From NCBI RefSeq assembly GCF_964340395.1, contig NC_135555.1, positions 1,359,501-1,423,500 of the forward strand: DNA of 64,000 nt, read 5' to 3'. Source of the DNA: Glandiceps talaboti. Its lineage: Eukaryota > Hemichordata > Enteropneusta > Spengelidae. Positions 1 to 13,800 of the stretch are shown here, in pieces. Each line of letters opens with the position of its first letter. The first letter of the stretch is position 1. The notes beneath the pieces are model-generated. The model saw only the letters and a list, made by a program, of their open reading frames with translations, was not told the origin of the DNA and did no database searches. A program made the position numbers and the translations under genes.

Positions 1-142
1 AATATAAATATAAATATAAATATAAATATAAATATAAATATAAATATAAATATAAATATAAATATAAATATAAATATAAACACAAATATAAATACAAACG
101 TAAACATAAACATAAACATAAATATAAATATAAACATATTTC
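1..142. repeat. AT-rich hexanucleotide microsatellite
   Basis: The window opens inside a run of AAATAT-type hexamers. It decays rightward into AAACAT/AAACGT variants before unique sequence begins near 143. The left end is cut by the window, so the true array length is unknown. Confidence 0.9.
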
Positions 143-567
143 GCGGTGTGTGGACTTACGCGATCCTAGAAACTCTTATTGTACTCTGAAACGTATCTCG
201 GGAAACAAGTGCCTGTGGTTTGCAAGAATAATTTGTAATCTACCGTGTTACACAAATTTACATAATCTTCTTGTAAAGTATCCGGTGTAAATTTCTGAAT
301 AACAGTAAGAAGATCGTAACGAATGTGGAAATAAATAGACTAAAAGAAAAAGAATCAATTTTACTGAATAGTCAAGATGGGTATTAATTTGTTTAGAAAG
401 ACGATATTTGAAAACAACACATTGTCCATTCGTTGATGTGCAGTACCCCTTGTTAGGCCACATCCATAAATGGTCCTTCCTATCTCCATGATTAAATTAC
501 ACGTAAGACGATTTCAAAGGTTGTGAACTCATTGATCTTGTAAACACCAGACGACCTGACGGTGATA

Positions 568-887
568 CTAGTAATCAGCTGTTACGCGACCTTGTTCGTA
601 CTCTGGTCTACTGACCATACAGTTGTCGGGGTTTTCCTTAGCCAAAGGAATGAATAATGGATGTGTCCTAGACATTGGCATACCAACAGATGGAGATAAC
701 AAGTCATCATAAAGCCGGGATGGGGTCGTAGAGTCAAGGTTTTTAAAAAAAGGCAACTTTGGAGGAATATTGTATTCAAATTTCTTTAGATCATGCATAT
801 AATGGTAATGTCTACGGATCAAGGGTCTAACACTGAGCCCATGAGGGATTGCCCTCACTGGACTTCTTGGGAGACACGTGTTTATAT
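568..887 (-). CDS. Possible terminal coding exon, protein not recognised
   Basis: An open minus-strand frame of about 106 codons ends at a TAG at 568-570. It has no ATG until the MHDLKK stretch, but the frame stays open upstream to a plausible acceptor (TTTATACAAG) at 888-891. It therefore reads better as the last exon of a minus-strand gene than as a stand-alone ORF. The peptide is rich in Pro, Arg, Tyr and His (RRHYHYMHDLKKFEYNIPP, then LPFFKNLD and SRPEYEQGRVTADY at the C terminus). That composition is reminiscent of small ciliary microtubule-associated proteins, but I do not recognise the family and name no function. No upstream exon could be placed between 900 and 6800. Against it: the polypyrimidine tract is weak and no obvious polyadenylation signal was found downstream. 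Confidence 0.4.
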
Positions 888-3800
888 CTTGTATAAATAA
901 AGATTATTCAGTATTATTTATAAGGTAAGGTTATTTTTTTTACTGACGTCGATACATATTTCAAGAAAAAAAATAATGATATAAATATCATGGTAGAAAC
1001 AGCGGTGTGCATATTATCGTAATCTCGTGTTAGTTTAGATTAACAATTGTCTTATCATACACTATAAACCGGGACTGTTGATGTATTTTACATACATTTG
1101 GCAGTAAATATTGTCCGAGTCGGCAATAATGGCGATGGTGATTTATAGATGTGTTTTCCCACCAATAAAATAATTTTGCTGAGTCAGTTATTTTCAATTG
1201 GGGTCAAAGGCAAATCATTGTAAAACCAATCTTCAGAGCTTACGTTGTACGAGTGTACAGTTACTAAATACGGTTTTTAATACAACCAGGACTTGCTTCT
1301 TTTCAATATGAACCCAAAGTACAATGTAACACAAACAATTCCCAACGCCCAAACCACAAAATACAATATTTTGGATCTTATAACACTAACACAGCAAAGA
1401 GTTACTTATGTCTATACCAAAATAGTAGAACTGTTTGCTTAATTTACAAACCAAATTATGGACGTATACTAAAGAATAGTTTTCCAATGTGTAGGCGGTT
1501 CCAATTATTGTCTAATTCTATGAGTATTACGTACAACCCCCGGAATGAGACTTACGTATATGTAACTGCCTAGTAATCCCTTGAGTATTTCCTCAAACTA
1601 AATTTACAGGTTTCAAAATTAGCTACCAAGTGTAAAATTTGCTGATCATTACTGAAAATATTATATTGACCACGTATATATCACAACCTATAATTGTATG
1701 TACCACAGTCACTTGTATGCCGAGGATCGGTTCTGAAGTCTGAATCTGTAAACCCGAAAATTGTCAATAAAAGTTTTCATGATGTAATCATTAATACGTT
1801 TATATTTGAAGTTATGCATTGATTATGAGTTTAATGTGTGTAGTTGGTAAGATACTGGGTATATTATGGTGTTATTTCATCGTACATTAAACTCATACCT
1901 GACACAAAAGTTTGGTTAATATGATTCATACTTCTGAAACGATCGTCGGTTCACAAATGACTGTTGTATTTATAATATACTCTATTACAAATATCAACCT
2001 GACAACACTGAGTTTTGATTTTTCTTCCAATTTGGAGATAGCACATTCTACTGACAAAAAATGACTATTAAAGCGATGTGGATGTGAATGAAATTAAAAA
2101 AAAAGTTTATAGCTAGAATCAGATACTCCATTTTTAGAAGCATCATTAAATTTAGAACCGTTGCATTTCAGTCATAAAAACATAAGTTTTACGTTTTTAT
2201 TTTTATAATGATGACCGCAGTGACAGAGTGGATAGGGGTATGACACATATAAATCAAATTGTTGCTAAGGTCTTGAGGGATTTGGCAAAAACAGCAATTT
2301 ATAATATTTGGCAATATATAAAATGCTAACATAAATGTTTAAGAGTAAGTATTCGAGAACACAGCGTTTTATTTATACAAATCGTGTGATAAAACCGTGA
2401 CTGTGTTCAACTATGGTGCAGCTGGTGATGGAATATGTTGCTTCATTCAAACCCATGTTATGCTATAAATAGTATAGAATCTCAGTTTAGTTACAAGTCA
2501 CTAGCTAGGCCACACACCATATCATGAGTTATGATCATCTATATATTGCAAGCTAGGAGGAAAATAAACAGTATGATTGTACAGACAGGAAATCACAACG
2601 AAAATAAAAATAAAAAGTAATCATAAACCAAAATAATCCTTTATAAAAGATATACTGTCTAGATAACCAAAGATAAACTCAAGTTGTTTATTTTAGTGTT
2701 TACAATGAAATGATAAGACCTGTACAACACAAATAAAGTGTATATATTGTTGAAAGCCATATTGTACCTGATAACACACAAAATGTTCAGTTTTGGCTTT
2801 AATCGAAGAGTCTCTACAGATCCGTTGTTGGCCTTTTAAATAGAATATATAACTTTTGAATGGTTTAGTTATAAAATGAGTCATTAACTTATACTGCATA
2901 TCAGAGGTAAACCACAGGCCAGGAACTGTGGGTAAACTAAAGTCAAGATGGATCATTTCCTTGCTGAACTTGTACAGACTATTCCAATGTCCTCACCAGA
3001 TAACAATTATATCAGTCTTCATATTAAATCTTTGTACTCCTTCTTAGACATTTTATTTGCATATGTTTGTGTGTTCTTTACAAATGTAACTCCGTTATCT
3101 GTTGAAATAAATAAATTCATTCTTACACTCACTTGATTTAGTCTACAGAATTCTCTCTTGTGAAGATTTTGTTTGTTCTAAGTTTGTACTCGTATATTTG
3201 TCTTTGACAGTGTGTATGTTTTCTTCTTCTTTGTGGTGAGTTGTACCCCAGTTATCATTTTTAGGACAATGATAGGATAATACTAATTATCACAAATGGA
3301 GTAGTTTTCAATGAAAGGGACTCTGTAAGTGTTTAACTTAAACACATAGTTGGTCAGCATTTATTTGTGACTGTCTGTGGTACTATTCAAAAGGAAAATT
3401 TGATACTCTGTGGTCTTAATTATGCATGTTCTAAAAAAAGTGGTTTCTTAGCAACCAGAGCAAACCATCTCACTGTCCCTGTGTTATAGTTTCTAATTTC
3501 CATTCAAGGTCAATCAACTTAATTGCAAACAAGCCACAATGGTGGAATTGGACCAAAAAAAACAAAATCTGCCATTTTCTATTATATTTGTGATAACAGA
3601 ACCCTCTGTTGTAAAAATACAATGAAAATTGTATGCATAAACAGTTCCCTAGCAACCAACCAACCAAACAAATCAAAGTTAATAGTTGTGTGTGTTAGTT
3701 TCAAATTAACACAGGAAGGTCAATAAAGTTGGGTGTCAAGCCATCCCTCTACAACCTAGCTCCATTACATTGGTCTGGCTGACTGCACAAAAACAAAGTT

Positions 3801-4130
3801 GTCCCTCACACTATAGAGAAACAAGACTCACTAACAGTTGTTATACTTAGCCACTTTAATACAGCCTTGAGACATTTTAGACAACTTACAAGTCTCACTT
3901 ACACAACCTGTTGTTTCATAAACTATTGAAAACTTGGACAGTCTAAATGCTTTGTGGCGGTAATCAACTGTGGGTAAACACACCACACATACTACAGGCT
4001 AAAGAAAACTTTAACTTTAATGAGACTGAACTGTTCTTAGAAGGTCTATTAATAGTACATGTACATTTCATGTTAATAGACCATCTAACAGTTCATTTCA
4101 GAGCTTCTACAAATGGGTGTACTTCAAGAG
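888..4130. other. Non-coding stretch, no gene seen
   Basis: AT-rich sequence with only short, scattered open frames on both strands and no codon bias or splice pattern that I can support. It could hold introns or upstream exons of the minus-strand exon at 568-887, but none was identified. Confidence 0.5.
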
Positions 4131-4139
4131 TCTTTTATT

Positions 4140-4935
4140 CTTTTTTTTTTATTGTACATTTCAGAGTAACAGAAATGGATTTGACATTTTCAAAGATTCC
4201 GAGGCTAATATTTGTATACTGTAAACCTGCATATTTTCACAACTAGAAAATTTTGCGATTTTACAGTCTTCATGTAGTTCACAAAGATTAATTTTCACTA
4301 ATAACCATACTGGTACATTGCATTATGCAGAAATATATATTTTCGCTACTACTTATTTTCGCGTTTTTGTTTTGTAGCGAAATTAGCGAAAATAAATCTT
4401 ATGCGAACATTTCCAGGTTTACAGTATTCACAACACAACACAACACAACAACACTGTACATCCCATGTTTATTGTACATTTCAGAGTAACAGAAATGAAG
4501 TTGACATTTTCAGAGATTCTAATATTTGTATATTCACAACACAACCACACTGGACATCCACTGTTTATTGTACATTTCAGAGTAACAGAAATGGTCATTT
4601 TCAGAGATTCTAATATTTGTATAGCCACACTTTGTACAACCACACTCAGTACATCCAATGACAATGCTCATTGTACATTTCAGGTTAGCCAGAACTGAAG
4701 TCTATAATTTGTACATTCAAAAGTGTATCATTTTAATTTATAAGTACATTCAATTTTTACCATGCATTTCAGACTACCTAGAACAGAATGTTATATTTCC
4801 CAGAAGTCCATCATTTGTACTCGTTGTTTATTGTACATTTCCGAATACCAGCATTTGATGTAACATATCAGAGATTCTATAATTCTTACATTCAAAGTTA
4901 AATATTTACTGTACATTTCACAGAATTTAGTACTA
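4140..4935. repeat. Degenerate tandem repeat with a recurring 'tgtacatttcagag' motif
   Basis: A module of roughly 100 bp recurs near 4150, 4469 and 4567. It starts with TTATTGTACATTTCAGAGTA and continues with ACAGAAATG, a TTTTCAGAGATTC block and an ACAACACAAC tract. More diverged copies of the TGTACATTTC core lie near 4672, 4831 and 4908. The open frames here are by-products of the repeat and are not proposed as genes. Confidence 0.7.
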
Positions 4936-6282
4936 TAAAAGGAGAATCAGGAAACAATATTTCACAAGCTTTAGAAAAAAAAATTGAAATAAAAACACCC
5001 CTGTACACGGAGTATATATTACTGGTATATATTACATTATGTGTGGTCATAGTATATACAACAAATTAGATAGAATAGATGCAAAAAACTTCTAAAGAAG
5101 TATTGGTTTTGAAAATTAATCAAAGATATTTTTGTAGACTTTGAAATCTAAAACACTTCTTTTTACATGGTGTTAGACAGTAAAACACAATGAAAACTTT
5201 GCTGAAATTCAGGACAATACAATACTTAGCTCTGAGAAGTCACGGAAATCAAGAACAATATACATTTTCAGTTAGCTCTGTGAAGTCAAGAATTCAAAGA
5301 TATACATGTATTGAATGAAGAGCTAATTTCTACTGGTTGTACATACATACAGAGTGTGTGTGTTTTGTATTCATAATGAATAACACACAATATTATGCAG
5401 GTGGGGTGTATTTTTATAGAGTTTATTGGAAAAGCCACAAAGCACTTCATATACTGCCATTCCCTAATCAGCCATCATCCATTCATCCATTCATTCATTC
5501 TTTCAAACATACACACTATAGATTTGGTCAAAGCATTAGCTCTTCAAACCATCCGTGATTGTAACTATTCTGCTTTGATTCATGTATTAAAATGTCAACA
5601 ACAAAATTCCACCAAGGACACATTCCCATCTACAAATTTATAAAATCAACAATGGATTGTGACATCATAAGGAAAGTATGCCTACTTCAGAAAAGACCAT
5701 AAAACAAACTCTGTTGGAGGCAATAATATCTCATGTTTTAGATGTTGCTACATGTGTTCAGCACATCTTAACCTTAACATCAAATCACTTGTGTACATAG
5801 TCATTATATGTACCTCTGTTAGCCTACTGTATAAACACTGTATGTACAGACTTGAGTCAACCCAGAGTACAAAACACTGACTGTAGACTTCAAGCAAGTG
5901 TCCTCACTCTAACAGATTCTGAACACACCATTTGTATTGAGTGCTGGTATAAAAAAGATACAATATTGTGTTGATAACCTTGGCAGTCTTCCTGCTGTCC
6001 AAACAAACACTAGTATACCAATAAACTTAATATGCTGTACCTCCAGTATTACACAGTATCAGGTTAAAGCCATGTTGTCCACTAACCATCAGGTCAAGAA
6101 CTACCACTGTACTTTAAATTAGTGTTGATAATCACTTTGAAGTTCTCAATAAACAGGAGGATTTCTCATACACTTGGAGTGCCTTCTTGATAACAATGAA
6201 AACTACTTTTTACTTTTCAGAGTTCCACAAACTACAAGTATTTTGTTAATCACATTAATAAGTGGCTTTAGTTTGTAAATAC
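4936..6282. other. Non-coding stretch, no gene seen
   Basis: AT-rich intergenic sequence between the minus-strand exon at 568-887 and the 3' end of VAC14. No coding exon, RNA gene or repeat beyond short simple runs (for example CATT repeats near 5480-5500) could be supported. Confidence 0.5.
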
Positions 6283-6284
6283 CA

Positions 6285-6376
6285 GTCAACCAACCAACCA
6301 ACCAACCAACCAACCAACCAACCAACCAACCAACCAACCGACCAACCGACCGACCGACCGACTGACCGACCGACCG

Positions 6377-6409
<33 letters not shown>

Positions 6410-6433
6410 CCAACCAACCAACCAATCAACCAA
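6285..6433. repeat. (CCAA)n/(CCGA)n/(CAAT)n tetranucleotide array
   Basis: About 150 bp of tetranucleotide repeat that changes unit along its length: CCAA, then CCGA, then CAAT, then CCAA. The blocks suggest successive point changes that then spread by slippage. Long open frames in both directions (TNQP- and VGWL-type) are artefacts of this array. Confidence 0.9.
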
Positions 6434-6880
6434 TGTTGGATGGGCATGTCCTCATCTAAGACAACAAATAATTCTAATGAGCACTTAGTTCAAAGAATTC
6501 AGATAAATAAACTGTTGAGAAAACCAAACAATGCCAATACACAAGTAATAAGTAATTCCAAGCAAGCATGCAGTTCTGATAAACATAGCATCATGGAGGT
6601 AGGAACACAGGACTATCTCTATGCATATTGTATACAGATAACTAAACTGGGTATTTAACCAAAAAGTGATAGAAACCAAATATTTCAGAAACTAAATATC
6701 TGGGGATAAGTAAAAAGAACACAATAGTTCAGATATCAAGGCAGTTCAGATAATCAAACAGTTAAAACAAAAAACAGTTCAGATAACCAAACAATGAAAG
6801 AAACCAAATATTTCAGAAACTAAATATCTGGAGATAAGTAAAAAGAACAAAATAGTTCAGATAACAAAGCAGTGTAGATT

Positions 6881-6886
6881 TTTATT
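6881..6886 (-). terminator. Likely VAC14 polyadenylation signal
   Basis: A minus-strand AATAAA lies about 310 bp downstream of the VAC14 stop codon. It is the first canonical signal seen after the terminal exon. Cleavage position not determined. Confidence 0.5.
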
Positions 6887-7194
6887 AACTGAAATCATAT
6901 TTCTATGTCAGAGAATAGATGGATACTCAAAAAGTCTTGCCAGGAATAATTAAAAGTCATTAGACTTCTGAACATTGCTCCTGAAAAGAACTTGTGTGTT
7001 ATGCTAAAGAGCATATCATGCAGATTCATATAACAGCTCCATTCATATAACAGTAATCCTTCCACTATTCCCTGCAGACACTCTTTTCCTGGTATTGTAT
7101 TACTATTGTAGTAGGAAGTCTTGTATTCAATACTCTGTATTCTTCTAATGGTAGTACAGTAATCACTGTCCAATTCAAACCAAGATTTGAAAAT

Positions 7195-10100
7195 TTAAAA
7201 ATCCAGTTTTCTGACAGCTTGTACTTCTTCCATGTTCCTAGCCCTTGGTCTTTTAGCTTTGGTGTGTTCTAGCTGTATTTTTTTGAAATGATCCAGTAAT
7301 TCTTCAAAATTGATAGTTTTCAGATGTGGTCTATCTTCAGGAGAGCTTGTGGGTCTGCAATGAATGCAATTATTATGATGGCATGATTTGTATTTCTTAT
7401 TTTACGACGACGTTTCATAATTTATCCTAAGAGTATTAGTCTTACAATATCATACAAGATACAGATGGTGTGTCTATCATGAATCTTATATAAGCCTTTG
7501 GGGAAAAACATCAGACATGGTAAGTACTTGTACGATAATGTCTAGACAACATGAATACAGAGAGTTAAATTTTAATCACCTAGTACTATGATCAGAACAT
7601 GCGACACTAATGAAAATTTCAGTTTGAGTTTTTATGACAAACAAATCTACTAAAATATTCAATATGATGAATTTAAACATAGCAGGTTGAATGATATGCT
7701 ACATGTATTAATATATACAACAGTAATGTGTATGGACAGACAAGGTGTTTGTAAAACCCATACCGGTAGATACTAGAGGAAAACCGGCAAACTGATAATA
7801 GTATGGCATATTGTACCCAAGACAAGTTGATAGCATGCAAACAAAAAATATGGAATTTAAACCATGATCTTTCTACATCATGGCAATGCTTATATAAATC
7901 ATTAGTTCAGCAGTCTCAAAACAGGAGTCAAAATGTCAAAAATCACCATTATCTGTCCATTTTTTTCATAAATTATACTTGGAAGGTATAAGGATATTAT
8001 TCCCTAATATTTTTCCTCAGTTAGTTGGAAAATAATAGTGACATAAGGGTTTGTCACTATTTGTCTTTTACCTTGTAGTAACAACACCCCTTAGATTACT
8101 CATATTTGTTTTTTGGATGAATAAAAGAAAATGGGAATAAGGCCTAAAAAAACATTGTTTTGTTCCGTTACCTGACCCCACCTAGCTTTTCACTGCCGAC
8201 CCTTAACTTTTTAAAAAGTATTCTGGAAAAAATTAATAAAATTGCCAAAATTGTGAAGTCTCACGGGAAATAGTGGATGCGGACAATATAAAACTGTTCT
8301 TCCAATCTGTAATGGCTGTACAACTGATAGGACAAAATAAACAACACAGAGACCATTTGGAAAACAATGGAAAACCTGAACTAGACTAGACACTCACACA
8401 GAAAAAAAATACAATAAAATAAAATAAAAAATCTACCTACCCCACCTATTCTAAAATTGAGCGTAATTGGAACCACACAATTTTTTTTTATTAGACCTAA
8501 TATCTAATTATTTACCAGGTTCACAATATTCAAATACAGAAAGAACATATCATTCAACACATAATACCACACACACACACACACACACACACCACTTCTT
8601 CTAGCTATGTCAATAGTAATTATAACAATTTCCTTTTCACCTTGTATTTCTAATCAAAATCAGCAATGTAATTACAATATCCAATCTACATGTAATAAAC
8701 CAGCAATTGTACTAAACAGCAATCAACACTTTATTACACAGATATAATATTTCAAAAATATTTGTCTAATTATAAACCATCAGGTGATTAACATCATACA
8801 TTAACTTGATTATAATATGCTATGAAATTCTAATATTTCTCAATACCACATACAGATATAGTCTTTCACTGGACCAACCTAATGAATAATAATGTGGCAT
8901 ACCATTTCTATGTTGACTATCTGTATTTATCATGCAATATTTCAGTTCTATTTCTGTAAACCACCTGGATATAAAATATGTATCTATTGCATGTACTTGA
9001 CCTGATGTTGACCTGTTGTTATATCATATGATATCATAAATTTGTCTATTTCCCTTATACTAGACTATGGTATTTCTTTCCTTTTTACTGACCCAATATT
9101 GAAGTAACATACTACACATTTGTCTATTTAGTTTATACTATAAGCCCTTTCCTTGCTACCCCAAAATTGATTTATAACAGAAATTTGTTTATTTCATTTG
9201 AATTACCTGCTGGTAGACTAATTATGCCAGTGCCCTGTTACCCCAAACATTATGCAAATACAAACTTGTTTCTTTCATTTATACTGAACTATAGTATGTC
9301 TTTCCCTTACTGTATATTTTTCATGTGTATTTGACTTCAGCATACTCTTCCCTTGCTACCCTAAAATTGATGTAACACACACATTTCTCTATTTCATTTG
9401 TTATTAATGTGTCCTTCCCTTGCTACCCCAAAATTGATGTAACATAAAAATTTCTCTATTTCATGTTTTTATTAATATGCCCTTCCCTTGCTACCCCAAA
9501 CTGATGTAACACACAAATTCATCTATTTCCTTTATACTGGACTACAGTATGCCTTTCCTTTACTTTCACAAAATTAATGTAAAATACAAATTTTGTTTCT
9601 CTTCCATAAATTAGTCAGTATATTTATGTTATTTTCTGATTTTTACAAAAGATCAGTTGCAAATCAAGATGACTTTTTGATAATCCTGTCAGCTTAATAA
9701 ACAATACACACATCTAGCCCTCACCTATTTATGAGTAACCTTTTGGTTATATAATAAAAAAACATATTTTTTTCCATACAATTAGTCATTATATTCATAT
9801 TAATGGCCTGACCTTGCCGTGTGGTGTTGTCGTCTTTATATCTGCATTCATTATCATATTTCACAACTAGAGATTAAGTTTGTTATTAAAAATCTAAATT
9901 GAAATTCATGATTGATTGATTGATTGACAGCTAAAGGGGTTATACACTATACTACTGTAGTGTGTATTGCTGGATAAAGTTCCAGAAGTAGATGAAGTAT
10001 AAACAAGGCAGTGAACAGAGATATCAACATACTTAATACATAGGGAGCTTCTTCCATCAGTTTTAAACCTGCAAAGCTCAGACTAAATACAGCATGATTC

Positions 10101-10624
10101 ATTTATTATTCATATTATTATATTTTATTCTATATTTCATATCATTCATATTATTATTGCTGCTAGCTACACCACTCAATGCATAGAAGACAAGCTCTCA
10201 AAATGTGAAATTTCCATATATAAAAACAAGATGTATCGTTATCTTTGTAATAACGCCAATAAAAATGTGATTAAATACAAAAAAACAACAGCATGTGTTT
10301 TGGTTTGATGATAAATCACACTGTACATGATCCACATTTAGCTAAGCTTAGTAAAATCAACCCCCACTGAATGGAGTTAGGTAATAAACAACTATGTGTT
10401 ATACACCATTAACAAGATATGAAACTAAAACAAACCATTGTACAGTATATCAGGTATTGATTACCTTGTAACCATCTATCACAGTTTATCATTATATCAT
10501 ACTTGAATTGTGGTCATTTTATCACATTTTTTGTTTATTTTACTCAGTTGAATATAGTCCATGTATAGATATCAAACAATAACACATAAATTGCACAAAC
10601 TATATATACATACATTACATTACA

Positions 10625-10655
<31 letters not shown>

Positions 10656-10841
10656 CATACATACATACATACATACATACATACATACATACATACATAC
10701 ATACATACATACAGACATACATACATACATACATACATACATACATACATACATACATACATACATACATACATACATACAGACATACATACACACAGAC
10801 AGACATAAATACATACATACATACATACATACATACATACA

Positions 10842-10880
<39 letters not shown>

Positions 10881-13800
10881 CCATCCATCCATCTATCCAT
10901 ACATAGTCACACTAAGAAACCTTAGAAAATAGATGAAAGTTTTCCACACTAATCATGGCATGTAAACCACATGATGGATCAGTTGACCTCACTACAAAGC
11001 AATACTAAGGTTTTCAACTTACAATCAAACCAACCAGATGATCTCATTCACACATTTCCTATGATATATCTATCAGTGAATACAAATGCACACCTGTACT
11101 CTTTTTATCCTTAGTCTGTAAATGACTGGAACAATCTCACAAAGAATGTTGACTTTTTTGAATATTCAATGTAGAAATGTTGGCAAAAATGAAGTCTTTA
11201 CCCCTTTGTCTTACTAGTACTGTCCACACATGTACGTACACATGATACTTATTAGTGTTAGAGTCAGAAGAAAGAGACAGACACCATTTAAATGAGTACC
11301 ATATCTTACCTGTCATCTTTAGGCAGTAGTTGATAATTAGGAACACAGTCTAGTCTATGACGTAGTGTACTAAAAGATGAACTCTGAGGAAGCAACATCA
11401 ACAATCCATATAGACTCTTCACTAGGTACTGATTATGATCTAAATCTAACAGCTGTAGTCGAAGGTCTAAGTTTGAAGATAGAAAATTGAATTATTAATA
11501 CTAGTATTATATCATATCTTTGCTTAGACAACAATTATGAGGTATAAAACAGGTTAGATATGCAAGTGTATTATTAGTAGTCTTTTATTCAAATTTGAGA
11601 CTCTTCAGCCATATTTTCTGACAGGTGTTGTACGTTTCATATTTTTCATCCATCTTTTAAAAATTCTCACTTTTGTTTGAAGTTTGTGCATATTACTTAA
11701 CTGTGATGAACAAACACAATATCCTTCCTCATCCTTCCCAAAAAGTGCACTCATGATGGTTAGTACCAATCTGATGTGGTGAATACAGTTTGATTTATTT
11801 ATTTACCTCTATTTCCTTAGTTTTTATTGTTGTCAATTTTGGTGTTCAGAAAGGTGTTCGCTCCCAGAACAACAAATTGAAAATGCACTCACCACAACAG
11901 TGAAGGCTGCCCTCAGTGTTCATAAGTGGTAGAGGTATACCAAATGAATAGATTTATTTCAAAATAGTGTGTCATACTTACAGGTAAATATTGGTGACTC
12001 TATCAGTTGTACCAGTTTATCAATCTCTGTCAAGAAATCTACCGTCACTTCAAGATCACCACTGATATTCAATGTCAAGGAATATATATCACCAAAACGT
12101 TGAAATGTGAACTCAAATATAATGACGGAGCCTTCCCAATGTATTGTACAGCTCATAAGCATGAAATATATAGAGATGAACTTTTGTGGCTTGCTAATTT
12201 CCCCTTCAGTGACAAACTAGACTAGTTCAGATCAAACTATTTCTGTTGCCCTATGTTCCCTACTATAATTTTTATCTTTGATGATACAGGGTTGTAGTTG
12301 TCATTTTATATCGACAAAATAAACAAACTTCAATGCAATAGATTGAAGTGAGCCAGCAATGTTTGTTTTCAGTGTGTGACTTTAGTAGTGTATTGCCATG
12401 GTGATGAACTATATGCAATACTATAGAATCTCTTATCATATTATTGTGTTGAATGATATATTCCCATCAAGATATAACAGACTATAAAAATATGAAAACC
12501 AGATCAGATTACACTTTATAAAAATAAAGATACCATTATAGTTTATTTGGATAGAGTAGATGGAGATATAAAATGAGATCATTGACATTTATTTTAGTAT
12601 TATTTCCTAAGGATACAACAGATGGAGTAAATCACAGGCATGTTTGTAGTTTTGGGTCAGAAAGCATAACGATACCGTGGCAACTGGGTTGTGACACCAC
12701 GACTTGTATAAACAACTGAATAACGCACAGCTGTCCTGTAACAAACAAACAAACAAACAAACGAACATGATGGCCAGTACTGACATTGAATGTTCAAGGA
12801 CTCTGAGTTCATAAGGACAGTGATAGATTCTTACTTCCTGTCAAAAATTTGAAGAATCAAAAATCTAAATTTTGCTAACATCTCTTCAGACAAATAAAGG
12901 ATGTGTTGACAGCTGATGTTACCTCAATAAAGATGGCGGCAATATGATCTCAGCAGTGACTCTCAAGTGTCTGGTCATATGACATGTGACATCAACATTT
13001 TAAAATATTCCCTAAGCATGCATATCAGGTGTCAATGAAAATCTAGGATTTTATCTCTTCAGACATTTAACTCCGGTGATATTACCTTCATTAGTCATGA
13101 TGGTTATAGTTTAGATTGTAACTAAGTGATTGTTAGTAGATGTTATTACATAGCACTATTTGTACTCTAGTCACTGGCAGTGTTTTAATCTAAGGTTTAG
13201 TAGGACTTGTAACTGAAGGATAGCTTCAGGACTTACATATACAAACACACTTTAGAACTAATTCACAGTGACACAGACAGACACAGGTTTTAAAATAGAA
13301 GCAAATTGGTGAAATATATATTTGGCTACACGAAGGTAGTTCATCACAATACATGTCATATTAGTATTACAACATTAGATATTCATTCCCTTACATAACG
13401 ACAGACGCTTCCCTCTGGACGTCGTTACAGGGTTCCATTTGCAAAAAAGAACTTGTTTAAAAAATCATTCTTACCATCAGCAGTGGCCATTTTGAACACA
13501 ATGTGACAGCCTCAAGTGAACGTTTATTTCATTATGTAAATATACTATTTCTGTTTTCATTGCTGTGAATTATGTGTATTTTTGTAACATTTGCTGATGA
13601 GTCTGAAGACAATTTTCTGTGTTTTTATATGCACACAATAAAGTTTTGAATTGAATTGAATGTCACTAACACCGAGTATATTGATATTAGTCCTTTCAAA
13701 ATACTTGATTCATTCTTATTCACTACAATGAAATTACAATCTCTCTTTATCACAACCATACATGTAGAGTCAGAGGATAGAGATACGACTGAAATGATCA

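Noticed and set aside
6203-6459. VGWL and TNQP repeat proteins
   Set aside because: Artefact of the CCAA/CCGA/CAAT tetranucleotide array.
10561-10932. Long YIHT / MYVC open frames on both strands
   Set aside because: They are translations of the (CATA)n and (CA)n array, open in all frames because the unit lacks stops; the same holds at 15405-15860 and 46440-46810.
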